The position numbers were made by a program, and so were the translations under genes. DNA of 64,000 nt from assembly GCA_963729445.1 (NCBI GenBank), contig CAVSNU010000002.1:1215974-1279973 (forward strand), read 5' to 3'. The notes beneath the pieces are model-generated. The model was not told the origin of the DNA. It saw nothing but the letters and a program-made list of their open reading frames with translations, and did not search any database. The DNA comes from JACCZH01 sp963729445 (lineage in GTDB: Bacteria > Chloroflexota > Chloroflexia > Thermomicrobiales > CFX8). Shown piece by piece: positions 33,952 to 42,814 of this stretch; the first letter of the stretch is position 1; each line of letters begins with the position of its first letter.

Positions 33952-36783
33952 TTAGCCACGTAGCCGGCGACGGACGGCCATAGCGGTTGCGGCGTGACTG
34001 CTGGCAAGCGATACCGCGCCCCGGCGGCGATAGAGATCCGCCAGCAACCGATGACCCACTTCCGCGTGCTGTTCCTGCTCCACGCAGACGTTGAGTGCGC
34101 CGATCACGTCGTCCGCACGATGCCCAGCGTTTCTAATGAGCCAGCGATACTCGCCGTAGGCGGCGTCGATGTCGCCACTCTCACGCAGTGCCTCGGACAG
34201 CCACCAGTGCAGCTCGTCATCATCCGGCGCTGCCTGGAGAGAAGCCCGCAGGGTGTTGATGTCGCGCGTCGCTCCGGTGGCGACAACGAAGTCTTCCCCG
34301 GCCGGCGTGTCTTCGAACCAGCTCACCGGTTGCGGCTCGTCTGCAACCACTGGTTCCGGCTGCGACGCATCTTCAACCAGGGGCCGCTCTCCAGAAATCG
34401 CGCCCTGGGCGATCAAGTCTGCCTTGGCGGCACGCGCTCGATCGAAGAGGCCGTGGTCGGCCACCAGCTTCTCGGGATCGACCTTGCGAAAGAGCCCGGT
34501 GGTTGGCGCGTGTGCAACAGGGAGGTGCGCCTGGCCGGGTGCCGGGAGCGGTTCGGCTGCCATATCCTCGTCGAGCTCCACCTGCTCGTGACCAATCTGG
34601 CGCGTCACGTCCAGTGAGGTATTCCACTCATCAGTTTGTCCCCAGCCAGGCGGTACGTCGAAGGCGGCCGGCGCCGGCTCTGGCTTCTCTGGAACGTCGG
34701 TCCGGAACGCAGCCGTCCAATCGATCGGCTCGGCGGATTGGGGCGCCGCAGTATCGGCTGCTGAAGTGTCCTCGGACGAGAGAAGTGCCTCGAAATCTTC
34801 GTCGCTCGGCACGGCCGGCCCACTGGTGTTGGATTCCCAGGGGAGTGACGCGAACGAGAACGGCTTGTCGTCGTCGGTGTCGTCCTCGAACTCTGCGATC
34901 GAGAATGGTTGCAGGTTGTCGGGCAGATCGTCGTCCGCTGTCGCCGCAAGGCCGGTGTCGGTTTCAGGCTCGGGTTTGACCTCGGTTGCGGCTGCCTCCA
35001 GGTCGATTTCCATGCTGATCTCGCTGTCGTCTTCACCAAACGGGCGATACGCTGGGAGGCGGGCGGTATCGTCCTCAAGCTCGAAATCAAATGGCGCGAT
35101 GCCCAGGTCGTCGGCGGCACGGAGCCGGTCGGTGTGGCCGGTGGTCGTCGGCACGGCGCGCGCGATCTCGTCGTCGATGCTGTCCCAGTCCTCGGTCAGC
35201 CGTGCCAGATCGTCGACGTCTGGCGCACGCTCGCCAGCTTGTGCGGCCACGTCATGATCTTCCGCGGCCTGCTCGCTGACGTGTTGCCGGCCCATCGGGT
35301 CGAACGGAGTCAGACCTTCGTCGCCAAGCTCACGCAGCACGGTTGTATAACCCGTGCCGCTTGCTGAATCAGCATCAGGGGGGAGCTGCTCATCTTCCGG
35401 CTCCGTGACGGCCTGCTCGCCGACCCGGTCAAGGAGCCCTGCAACATCGTCCTCCAGAACGGACGTCAGGTTGTGCAGGTGGTCGGCTGCCGTGCCTTCT
35501 GTTGGGAACGGTGACATGAGATCGCCGAACAGATCGCCGGCGTCCGAGAGGAGGTGGTTCTCAACCTCGGCCAGCCGGTCAATGTCTTCTGGCTCCGCAC
35601 CGAACTCCTCGATCGCCATTGGCTCAACGTCACCAAGCTCGGCGCTCAGGGCGGCGAACGCATCGTCATCCTGGCCGGCCAGCGTTGTCTCGCTGGCTGC
35701 CGGCTCGTGCTGGAGACCGAACACGGCGTCGTCAATTTCTGTGCGGTAAATCGACGGTGCGTCGTCGATGAAGGTTTCGTCCGGCGCTGCTGTTACCAGC
35801 TCAGCGGTGTCTAGCTGCTCCAGCGTCATCTCTGACGAGTCTTCAACGGCAGCCTCAAACTCAGTGGCCTCGGAGCCAAACTCCTCGGCGCTGATTGGCT
35901 CGAGGTCTTCAATATCCTGGAACGGTTGATCGGCCCGCGATGGCTGGTAGCCAAAGTCGGGCGCCGGGGCGATGTGGGGCCGCTCAGTAACGACCTGGGC
36001 AGTGACCTCGTTGAAAACCGGTATCGCGTCGGCCGGGAGGACCAGCGCGTCGCTGTCCGCGTGCGCGTTGCGCGAAAGCATGCTGGCGGCGATCGCGCCG
36101 TCTGGATCGATGGCGCGCACGCGGTCGCGCAGCGTTGCCGCTTCGGCGCCGTTACCGGCACGTCCCTCGACGTCGGCCAGGATCACCAGCGCCTGGATCG
36201 CAACCGGGTTCTCTTGCAGCACGTCGCGGCAGAGCTCGGCGGCGTCAGCATCTCTACGCAGGAGCCACAACGTTTCGGCCAGCCCGAGCTTGAGGTCAAT
36301 CCGGTCGGGTAGCTCGGTCAGCGCCCCTTGAAATTCCGCTGCGGCACGCTGCAGCCGGGCGGTGTTGGCATAAATCTGTGCCAGCGCCGCGCCGGTCAGC
36401 TGCGCCTGCCCGTCGGCCCCGAAGCGCCGGGTCGCGATGCGGATCACTGGATCGCGCAATTGGGGGTAGTTCGGCGCCAGTTCCCAGGCCACCTGGCAGA
36501 AGGCGAGCGCGTTGTCGAGCACGTTCTGTTCTTCGGCGATCAATCCAAGACCATGGTAGGCCCAGGGTTGGCGCGGGTCACGCAGCAGCGATTGCGAGAA
36601 GGCCTGCTCGGCGTCGGCGGTCTGCCCCTGCTCAAGGTAGGCCTCGCCCAGCAGCCGGTAGGCCGCGGCGTAATCGGGAAACTGATTGACGAGCTGGTTG
36701 CAGGTTTGAATCGCGGAACGGTAGTCGCCGCCCTCGATAGCCTGCTGCGCCTGCTGGATTGCATCGGAAATGGCGATACTCAT
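33952..36783 (-). CDS. Large acidic tetratricopeptide-repeat protein
   Basis: 943 aa from ATG 36783 (MSIAISDAIQQAQQAI), with AAGGAA upstream. Residues about 1-210 are TPR units (AIQTCNQLVNQFPDYAAAYRLLGEAYLEQGQ and following). Residues about 250-800 are low-complexity and very acidic, rich in E, D, P and A, probably disordered, with repeated short motifs such as EPISAEEFG, EPMAIEEFG and LQPFSIAEFE (a PxxxEEF-like module seen at least three times). The C-terminus returns to TPR (DDELHWWLSEALRESGDIDAAYGEYRWLIRNAG). No membrane anchor. With the roadblock partner it looks like a scaffold for a polarity, gliding or signalling complex; that is inference. Confidence 0.8.
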   Translation of the reverse strand: MSIAISDAIQQAQQAIEGGDYRSAIQTCNQLVNQFPDYAAAYRLLGEAYLEQGQTADAEQAFSQSLLRDPRQPWAYHGLGLIAEEQNVLDNALAFCQVAWELAPNYPQLRDPVIRIATRRFGADGQAQLTGAALAQIYANTARLQRAAAEFQGALTELPDRIDLKLGLAETLWLLRRDADAAELCRDVLQENPVAIQALVILADVEGRAGNGAEAATLRDRVRAIDPDGAIAASMLSRNAHADSDALVLPADAIPVFNEVTAQVVTERPHIAPAPDFGYQPSRADQPFQDIEDLEPISAEEFGSEATEFEAAVEDSSEMTLEQLDTAELVTAAPDETFIDDAPSIYRTEIDDAVFGLQHEPAASETTLAGQDDDAFAALSAELGDVEPMAIEEFGAEPEDIDRLAEVENHLLSDAGDLFGDLMSPFPTEGTAADHLHNLTSVLEDDVAGLLDRVGEQAVTEPEDEQLPPDADSASGTGYTTVLRELGDEGLTPFDPMGRQHVSEQAAEDHDVAAQAGERAPDVDDLARLTEDWDSIDDEIARAVPTTTGHTDRLRAADDLGIAPFDFELEDDTARLPAYRPFGEDDSEISMEIDLEAAATEVKPEPETDTGLAATADDDLPDNLQPFSIAEFEDDTDDDKPFSFASLPWESNTSGPAVPSDEDFEALLSSEDTSAADTAAPQSAEPIDWTAAFRTDVPEKPEPAPAAFDVPPGWGQTDEWNTSLDVTRQIGHEQVELDEDMAAEPLPAPGQAHLPVAHAPTTGLFRKVDPEKLVADHGLFDRARAAKADLIAQGAISGERPLVEDASQPEPVVADEPQPVSWFEDTPAGEDFVVATGATRDINTLRASLQAAPDDDELHWWLSEALRESGDIDAAYGEYRWLIRNAGHRADDVIGALNVCVEQEQHAEVGHRLLADLYRRRGAVSLASSHAATAMAVRRRLRG

Positions 36784-37170
36784 GCTGCTCTGTTCCTTGT
36801 GTATCTCGTCAATCAGCGTCTGCAACCCCCTGCCACGCGGCCTGGGGCAAGCTCTTGTGTGGCTAGCTCATTATAGGAAGTGTCAATTCAGACTCAACCG
36901 GGAAATCGGTCCCTAATCGTACGTGTTTATGTGCAATGTAGCGAATGCCACTTCTATCCTGATTTGGAGCATTCAAAAGAGGGTGCGTCGCGTTAGGTGC
37001 TCCGCGTTATCGATCGACCACCTGGCCGGTCAATGGTGGTCGAGGAACGCGGTGCCAGCCGATACCGTTCCGTACCCTCAATGACCGTGTACGACCAGCG
37101 GCTCCAGACGTTGTTCGAGCTTTGGAATGGAGAGCTCGTGGAGGACGCGCATGCGCGCCAACCCCGGCGC
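36784..37170. other. Intergenic region, nothing supported
   Basis: About 390 bases between the TPR gene start and the end of the small minus-strand gene. It must contain the TPR-roadblock promoter. No gene-like frame with a ribosome site was found. Confidence 0.5.
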
Positions 37171-37341
37171 TCAGGTCCCCGTCTTGTCGGTGACGTCCTG
37201 GTCGTCTTCGGGGGGCTTGGTCCGGTAATAGGGTTTCGGGCCACGACCACGTTTCTCGACAGTCCAGAGTGTCAGCCAGATGGACGCGATGAGCGGGATG
37301 ACGATGATGCCGATGATAATGAGTATCTCCCAGAAAGTCAT
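37171..37341 (-). CDS. Small single-helix membrane protein
   Basis: 56 aa, below usual gene-calling cut-offs. It begins MTFWEILIIIGIIVIPLIAS, one membrane helix, then IWLTLWTVEKRGRGPKPYY and a charged KPPEDDQDVTDK tail. Hydrophobic N-terminus, basic juxtamembrane stretch and acidic tail make a coherent protein, with AGAAGAG directly before the ATG. Plus-strand frames over the same bases are Arg-rich and not convincing. The topology suggests N-out, C-in; function unknown. Confidence 0.65.
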   Translation of the reverse strand: MTFWEILIIIGIIVIPLIASIWLTLWTVEKRGRGPKPYYRTKPPEDDQDVTDKTGT

Positions 37342-37775
37342 CTCTTCTAACCCTTTAGCTTGTCGGTATCAATCTGCCAGACGTAGGCTCGCTGAGAAAA
37401 TCGCCCTCTTGAGTATGCCGTGCCAGGTGCAAAACGACGAAAACCGGGTGGTGGCGGGGGCGATCCTGGCACATTCAGTGACGAATTTCGAGCGATTCGT
37501 GTGATTTCGAGGCACGCAATGTTCTTCGAAATGTGTGCCTCTATCATTATAAAAGCGTACCCAGCGCTGTTCTATCGGGGAGTGTCCGTACGCAGGAGAT
37601 GCCAAAAGCGTCAACAGGTGCATAAACACCCCCACGTGCGTAGGACTATTGTCATACTTCAGAGGTAATTTCCGAGTACGAAGGTATTGCATTTACGATG
37701 ACTTTAGGCTATATTGATCTCGGAGACTCCACAGAACGGCAATGCGACAGGCCCAATCTGGGCAAATGAGGAGGA

Positions 37776-37883
37776 ATGGCTACTGTGAAGCGACTTAAGG
37801 GACGAACTCTCACCACTGCGCTCTGGCTGTGCGGCATCATGTCGCTGGTACTGCTGTCGGGCGCGCCGAACCGCCTTACCTAA
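37776..37883 (+). pseudogene. Orphan signal-peptide-like stub
   Basis: 35 codons with a good GAGGAGG site directly upstream: MATVKRLKGRTLTTALWLCG, then a hydrophobic IMSLVLLSG and a stop. It has basic, hydrophobic and SGA-type cleavage regions but no mature protein follows. Probably the 5' remnant of a secreted-protein gene whose body was deleted or frameshifted; a short leader peptide is the alternative. The rest of 37342-38020 holds no supported gene. Confidence 0.4.
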
Positions 37884-38020
37884 ACCAGACGCATCTACAA
37901 CATGAACGTCGCCCAGGGAACTCGACGGTCGTTCTATCCCGCGTAAGTTGGGACTAATGAGTGATCTAGTGCCGTTCGATTCTGGCCACGACGGTTGTAG
38001 AATCCAGATAGCGATGATCA

Positions 38021-38059
38021 ATAGAGAGTGCTATTGAACCATAGCACTCTCTATTTTTG
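38021..38059 (+). terminator. Intrinsic terminator
   Basis: A perfect 14-bp stem, ATAGAGAGTGCTAT (38021-38034) with ATAGCACTCTCTAT (38041-38054), a 6-base loop, followed by TTTT. It ends whatever is transcribed from the 37.8 kb stub and insulates the HD-GYP gene. Confidence 0.85.
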
Positions 38060-38093
38060 CTAAGTATGGGGCGGCTCCTTCGACCCACCTAGG

Positions 38094-39443
38094 GTGAACA
38101 TGATCGACCGTGGCCGAGCAAGAATAGCGATGCGCCATGTTTACATCATGGCTGTTGCGCTGGCAGCAATTGCCTTCGTCAGCGTGGCGAGTTTCGTCGT
38201 TTCTCCTGAGATCACCCGCAGCGTCATCATCACTGCCGTCCTGCTGAGTGTTGTCAGCCTGGCATTAGAGATCGGGATCGCTTTTCCGCTTCTCATTAGC
38301 GGCGCAACCAGTTTTGCCACTGTCACCTACATGGCCATGATCTTCATGTTGCCTTTCCCGGTACCTGCCATCGCCGGGGCTGCGGTCGTCCTTCTGCACG
38401 ATCTCTTTCATCGCAAACCATGGACACATGTCGTTTTCAATGCGGCGAACTATGCACTCACTTTTGGAGTGAGCAGCCTGCTCTGGCATGTGCTCAGCAA
38501 TGGAAACTCATTACTCACTCTGCCCCTCCATGTGATGTCGATTGTTTCGGTTATTCTCGTCATTGGCGCCTTCTATTTATCCAACGTCTTCCTTATGAAT
38601 GGCTATCTGGCGATCGCGAACCATCGCTCGCTCTCGTATATCTGGTTCAGCCAGGATCTCGGGTTCTTGTTACCCTATGCCAGTCTTGAAGTCGTTGGTG
38701 TGCTCTTCGCGTTGGTCTGGGAGGCGTCTCCAATCGTCAGCCCACTGCTCTTTGTGCCCGCCGTGACCACCTATCTGGCGTTTGAGACAATTCAGCGTTT
38801 GCAGAGTCAGACCCGGCAAGCCATGATCGCCATGGCGGACGCCATCGATGCCCGCGACGCGTACACCGCCGAGCACTCGCACCGGGTGGCGACTCTTGCG
38901 AAGCGGATCGCCGAGGTTCATCGTTTAAAAGATCATGAGATCGAACGAGTTGAGATTGCTGCGCGCGTGCACGATATCGGCAAGATCGGTATCGCTAACG
39001 AAAGCCTGCACAAGGGTGGACCGCTCAGCGACGAAGAGTGGAAAATTATGCAGCAGCACCCGGCGATCGGGGAACAACTGCTCAGCCCATACCGGCAGTT
39101 CCGCCACGAAGCCGCCATCGTGCGCTCGCACCACGAGCGTTGGGATGGCAAAGGCTATCCAGACCGTATCCGGGCACACCAGATTCCGATTGGCGCGCGC
39201 ATTATCGCCGTGGCCGACACCTTTGACGCAATGACGTCTTCCCGACCCTACCGGCCGGCGCTCAGCCGCGAGTTCGCAATTGAGGAAATCCGCAAGAACG
39301 CGATTACCCAGTTCGATCCGCAAATTGTCGCGACGTTCCTGGAGGTCATGGAAGAAGCCCACAAGGTGCGCCCGATCAAGCGAGAGCAGACCGTAACGCT
39401 CTCTGAAGACGAGGAGCGGCCTTGGTACTCTTCTTTGCCGTAG
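38094..39443 (+). CDS. Membrane-anchored HD-GYP phosphodiesterase
   Basis: 449 aa (GTG 38094, or the ATG two codons later). The N-terminal ~220 residues hold about seven hydrophobic helices (HVYIMAVALAAIAFVSVASF onward) forming a MASE-like sensor of unnamed type. The C-terminal HD-GYP domain has AEHSHRVATLAKRIA, RVHDIGKIGI (metal-binding HD), HPAIGEQLL, VRSHHERWDGKGYP (HHE with the GYP-type loop) and IIAVADTFDAMTSSRPYRPA. Such domains hydrolyse cyclic di-GMP to GMP or linear pGpG. The gene overlaps the DUF5317 gene by 22 bases, so the pair is co-translated. Confidence 0.9.
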   Translation: MNMIDRGRARIAMRHVYIMAVALAAIAFVSVASFVVSPEITRSVIITAVLLSVVSLALEIGIAFPLLISGATSFATVTYMAMIFMLPFPVPAIAGAAVVLLHDLFHRKPWTHVVFNAANYALTFGVSSLLWHVLSNGNSLLTLPLHVMSIVSVILVIGAFYLSNVFLMNGYLAIANHRSLSYIWFSQDLGFLLPYASLEVVGVLFALVWEASPIVSPLLFVPAVTTYLAFETIQRLQSQTRQAMIAMADAIDARDAYTAEHSHRVATLAKRIAEVHRLKDHEIERVEIAARVHDIGKIGIANESLHKGGPLSDEEWKIMQQHPAIGEQLLSPYRQFRHEAAIVRSHHERWDGKGYPDRIRAHQIPIGARIIAVADTFDAMTSSRPYRPALSREFAIEEIRKNAITQFDPQIVATFLEVMEEAHKVRPIKREQTVTLSEDEERPWYSSLP

Positions 39444-40045
39444 CAGCCGGACTTCTCCTCGGATTTCTGCTCGGCGGGTCAGTGGCTGGGTTCGGTCTGG
39501 CGCGCTTTCGCTACCTGCCGTTACTCATGGTTGCGTTGGCCGTGCAGGTGCTCATCTTCACCCCGTTGATGGGCCAGATGGCGATCATCCACAGCACCGG
39601 TCCGTACCTCTATATGATCACCACATTGATGACGCTCTTTGTGCTGTACAAGAATCGACGTATCCCGGGGCTTAGCCTTATCCTGATCGGCGGGCTGCTG
39701 AACGCGGTTGTCATTTTTGCGAACGGCGGCTTTATGCCCACCCGCGCCGATTTGCTGGAAGAGGCCGGCCGGCTGGAGAACGTCCAGCAGAGTGAGGAAG
39801 ATGCCGCGTCCGGCAAGCGGCTGACCCATACCAACAGCGTCATCGCCGACGATGACACCCGGCTCTACTTCCTGGGCGACACCATCGCCATCCCGGACGG
39901 TTTTCCACTGTCAAACGTCATTTCGATCGGGGATATCTTTATTGCCATTGGTGCGGCGGTGACGACTGCGCGGGTGATGCGGCTCAAACCGGAAGAAGAT
40001 GAACGCCGGGCAGAGCTCGGTGACCGGCAGCGTGTCTCCAGCTAA
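39422..40045 (+). CDS. DUF5317 membrane protein
   Basis: 207 aa starting inside the end of the HD-GYP gene. Hydrophobic segments: LFFAVAAGLLLGFLLGGSVAGF, YLPLLMVALAVQVLIF, ITTLMTLFVLY, LSLILIGGLLNAVVIFANGGFMP, and a last one at ISIGDIFIAIGAAVTTARVM. The NAVVIFANGGFMP block followed by a cytoplasmic or external domain and the closing GDIF-x-x-IGA motif mark DUF5317, a family found mainly in Chloroflexota and Firmicutes with unknown role. The stop codon overlaps that of the convergent VOC gene. Confidence 0.82.
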   Translation: MVLFFAVAAGLLLGFLLGGSVAGFGLARFRYLPLLMVALAVQVLIFTPLMGQMAIIHSTGPYLYMITTLMTLFVLYKNRRIPGLSLILIGGLLNAVVIFANGGFMPTRADLLEEAGRLENVQQSEEDAASGKRLTHTNSVIADDDTRLYFLGDTIAIPDGFPLSNVISIGDIFIAIGAAVTTARVMRLKPEEDERRAELGDRQRVSS

Positions 40046-40461
40046 CCTAACGGTGGAGACACCGGCGGCGCCAGGCTGTCCGCCTCGTCGCGCGGTTCCT
40101 GGATCATGATGAGATACCCATCCGGGTCACGGAGCAACAGCGAGCGTCCACCCCAGGGGGATTGGGTAAGCGGCTGCACGATGTCCGCCGCGGCACGCTG
40201 CAAGGCTTCGGCTCGGGCTTCGATGCGCACTTCGGAGAGCCCAATCACCGGGCCGGCTTTGGGCAGCTGGTAACGAGCCTGGCCCTCGGTCGGCTGTTCC
40301 AGCAGGAACAGATGGAACGCGCCCAGCTGCAGCACCGATGTGCGGTGTCCCGCCCAATCGCTGGCATTGACGATCTGAAAGTCGAGCGTGTCCGTGTAGA
40401 ACCGGACGGAACGCTCCAGGTCGGCAACATCCAGCACGAGACGGTCAAAGATCAACACCAC
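40042..40461 (-). CDS. VOC (glyoxalase/bleomycin-resistance fold) protein
   Basis: 139 aa. One VOC module of paired beta-alpha-beta-beta-beta units: FDRLVLDVADLERSVRFYTDTLDFQIV at the front, LGAFHLFLLEQ, then LSEVRIEARAEALQRAA and the metal-ligand strand LLLRDPDGYLIMIQEP with its terminal Glu. It could be a lyase, dioxygenase or antibiotic-binding protein; the first metal ligand is not clear (FDRLVLDV has no His), so it may be a binding protein. It is convergent with DUF5317. Confidence 0.82.
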   Translation of the reverse strand: MVLIFDRLVLDVADLERSVRFYTDTLDFQIVNASDWAGHRTSVLQLGAFHLFLLEQPTEGQARYQLPKAGPVIGLSEVRIEARAEALQRAAADIVQPLTQSPWGGRSLLLRDPDGYLIMIQEPRDEADSLAPPVSPPLG

Positions 40462-40762
40462 ACTACCACCCTTCGCCGCGGCGATTGCCCACCCACCATC
40501 GCAATGGTCACACCCCGTTGTTATCTCCCCTGATGTGCAGATCTTTACACATCCCCCACTAGTATAGTGGGCAGTGCTAACGAAGTACCCGCAGGGTCGG
40601 GTCTCGTCGCTCCGATCACGGCCCCGTTGCCACCGTCAAACGTTGTGTCCCAGAGCATTCCCCAGCGGGATGTTGTTCGTCGTTTCCGCTGTGCGTCGCA
40701 ACAATGTGCACGAGCGTCCAGTTGATTCCGGGAGCGCATATACCATCGGCGTGCCTGTTCCA
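40462..40762. other. Intergenic stretch, nothing supported
   Basis: About 300 bases between the VOC start and the end of the MscS gene. It includes the AT-rich CTAGTATAGTGGGC segment near 40559, a possible promoter. No supported gene. Confidence 0.45.
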
Positions 40763-41707
40763 TTATCCCGGCCCTTCGACCATGTCGACCAGAGCAGCTG
40801 GCACGGTGCCGGGGAAGGAGATACCGCGCGAGAGCAGCCGGTCCCGCAGGCGACGGCGCAGGGTGCGCTCGACGGTCCACTGCTCCGCCGGCAGGGTCTT
40901 GACCATGACCCGGTAGGTGAGCTGGTTGGTGCTGACCGTCGTGAGACCGAGGATTGTGGGTTCCTCGACGATCTTCGCGCCGATCTCGGGATCGAGCTGA
41001 ATGTCATCGAAGACCTCGTGCAGCACGGCCATGACCTGATCGTCATCCGCTTCGGGAGAGACGTTCATGTCGATGATCGCCCTCGACCAGCCCTTGGATA
41101 GGTTTTCAACAACTCTCACGTCGCCGTTTGGGATCACGACTGCCGCGCCGTCAACCGAGCGCAGCACCGTGCGGCGTAGATTGAGCTCTTCGACGGTTCC
41201 GCTCACAGGATTGATCCGCACGAAATCACCGACCGCGTACTGGTTCTCGAACAGGATGAGGAAGCCGTTGATCATGTCCTTGATCAGGCTCTGCGCCCCG
41301 AGCCCGATCGCGAGCCCTGCGACGCCGGCGCTGGCGATGAGTGGTGCGATCTGAATACCCAGATTGGTCAGGACCAACATGCTGGCCATGAGCAGAATGA
41401 ACAGTCTGCCGGTTGACTCGATCACGCTCGCCAGCGTCTGCGCCTTCTGGGTCAGGTCGCGTGGCGGCTCGTCGCGCCGTTCGAGAACTCTACGGACAAG
41501 CTTCTGCACCATTGAGCGCAGCAGCCGCAACACCAGGAAGGTGATGACGACGATGACCACGATGGACACGACCCTGGGAAGGGCCGCCTGCACAAAATCC
41601 AGCGCGTAATCTGCCATGCCATCAACGCCAATCGCTGCCATCTGATCGATGACACCTCCCGGGTCCGTGAGCATCGTGGCGAACACTTTAGAGGGACTGA
41701 ACGTCAC
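40763..41707 (-). CDS. MscS-family mechanosensitive channel
   Basis: 314 aa. Three membrane helices (RVVSIVVIVVITFLVLRLL, LFILLMASMLVLTNLGIQIAPLIA and the pore helix SAGVAGLAIGLGAQSLIKDMINGFLILFENQYAVGD). The pore helix shows the Gly/Ala packing pattern of TM3. Then the MscS beta-domain (GTVEELNLRRTVLRSVDGAAVVIPNGDV) and the alpha/beta vestibule domain. Such channels open on membrane stretch to release solutes during osmotic downshock. It is a single-gene unit. Confidence 0.92.
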   Translation of the reverse strand: MTFSPSKVFATMLTDPGGVIDQMAAIGVDGMADYALDFVQAALPRVVSIVVIVVITFLVLRLLRSMVQKLVRRVLERRDEPPRDLTQKAQTLASVIESTGRLFILLMASMLVLTNLGIQIAPLIASAGVAGLAIGLGAQSLIKDMINGFLILFENQYAVGDFVRINPVSGTVEELNLRRTVLRSVDGAAVVIPNGDVRVVENLSKGWSRAIIDMNVSPEADDDQVMAVLHEVFDDIQLDPEIGAKIVEEPTILGLTTVSTNQLTYRVMVKTLPAEQWTVERTLRRRLRDRLLSRGISFPGTVPAALVDMVEGPG

Positions 41708-42147
41708 GCGGCCTGCCTCACGGCCATCCCGGGTTTAGAATGCAATGCCATCATACGTTGAATAACCTCTTCTCGCGCGTACTTGCTTCCGTCGATACAC
41801 TCCCCTGGTGGCTACAATCCCCCGATCGAGAGGAGGACATGGATGTTTGTCGTAACTGGACGTCGCTGTGCGACACAGAGCGCCCGATACCGGGATCAGC
41901 TCCCGGTTGTGTCCGAGTCCAAACGGGCTGCGCGTGTAGATGTGTGCACGGATAGACGCGTGGTCTGGCGGCACATCTTCTGATTCTATCGAGGAAACCT
42001 GATTTCTTCTTGAGGAAGGCCGGCGCATGGAGGGCGGTACCCCTGATGGAGCACGGCTGGGTGACATTGAAGACGCTTCGCCAGGTGGATCTCGGACTGG
42101 AGACGGTGCAGCCGGTGATGTTGACGTGACGCGCTTCCCTGGTCTCA
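41708..42147. other. Intergenic region with a possible tiny gene
   Basis: A GGAGGAC site at about 41832 precedes two nested starts. ATG 41839 gives a Cys-rich 38-aa frame (MDVCRNWTSLCD, seven Cys). ATG 41843 gives a 46-aa basic frame (MFVVTGRRCATQSARYRDQL) ending 41983. TACAAT at about 41814 could be a -10 box. I cannot choose between the frames and neither is certain. Confidence 0.25.
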
Positions 42148-42336
42148 TTCAAGAACGCATGGCGCAGGTCTGAGAGGAACATGAGCGCGACCGCGTGCTT
42201 CGGTCTGCTTGCTGCCGGCGGAGATCCTGACGTCGGCCGTTTCGTGCTGCTGCAGTGTGCTCGCGCTCGAACTCACCGCGCCGACTCGCGGAATCAAGTG
42301 AGTCCTACGGATCGACAGCTCTATGTTTTCCTGTGA
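42148..42336 (+). pseudogene. Partial duplicate of the ubiA 5' end
   Basis: Bases 42148-42252 repeat the leader and start of the ubiA gene (42782-42946). They include GGCGCAGGTCTGAGAGGA, the ATGAGC start and a 66-base block matching at 63 of 66 positions. Relative to the intact gene, exactly 60 bases (42821-42880, 20 codons) are missing just after ATGAGC. After 42252 the similarity ends and the frame drifts to a stop at 42334-42336. It is a truncated copy, not a functional prenyltransferase. Confidence 0.75.
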
Positions 42337-42566
42337 ACATGTCTAACGAGCGTCGTGGTGGCTTTGGTCAAGCTCACCCCCACGAGCGTATTCATCACTG
42401 CCAAGAGTATTGATCCGACAATACGAAGCTCGTCATTCACTGCAATGATATCGGTACTGATCAGCACTACAATCCATCCGCAACCAACCAGGGCGGTACC
42501 GAAGATCCACCAGGGTTTGGGGAGCAAACCCACGAGGAGTCCGGCAAGAATCGCACTTGGAATCAC
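42321..42566 (-). CDS. Small hydrophobic membrane protein
   Basis: 81 aa from the GTG at 42566, with AAGGAT upstream. Three hydrophobic segments: IPSAILAGLLVGLLPKPWWIFG, TALVGCGWIVVLISTDIIAV and IVGSILLAVMNTLVGVSLTKA, then a basic tail VRHVHRKT. No named family. Composition and spacing support a real gene. Confidence 0.5.
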   Translation of the reverse strand: MIPSAILAGLLVGLLPKPWWIFGTALVGCGWIVVLISTDIIAVNDELRIVGSILLAVMNTLVGVSLTKATTTLVRHVHRKT

Positions 42567-42814
42567 GTGGGGATCCTTTCGATGGCTGCAGATGCGTTGC
42601 CCGCCCACGCGTTCCCATACATCCGGTACGTCGTCACAATACCGTCGTTTAGGCAACGGAGGCCCGAGGCGTCACCATATCATTTCCTGGTCGGTCCCTA
42701 TGGCTTGTTGACCTCAATTACTCGATACAATGTCGCCCGTGAGACCCCAAGGCCAGCCGGTCGTGGAGCGCGTCGGGGTCGTTCAAGGGCGGACGGCGCA
42801 GGTCTGAGAGGATC

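Noticed and set aside
36997..37350. 117-aa plus-strand frame over the 56-aa gene
   Set aside because: Arg/Asp-rich and without a family pattern; the minus-strand frame has a proper membrane helix and ribosome site.
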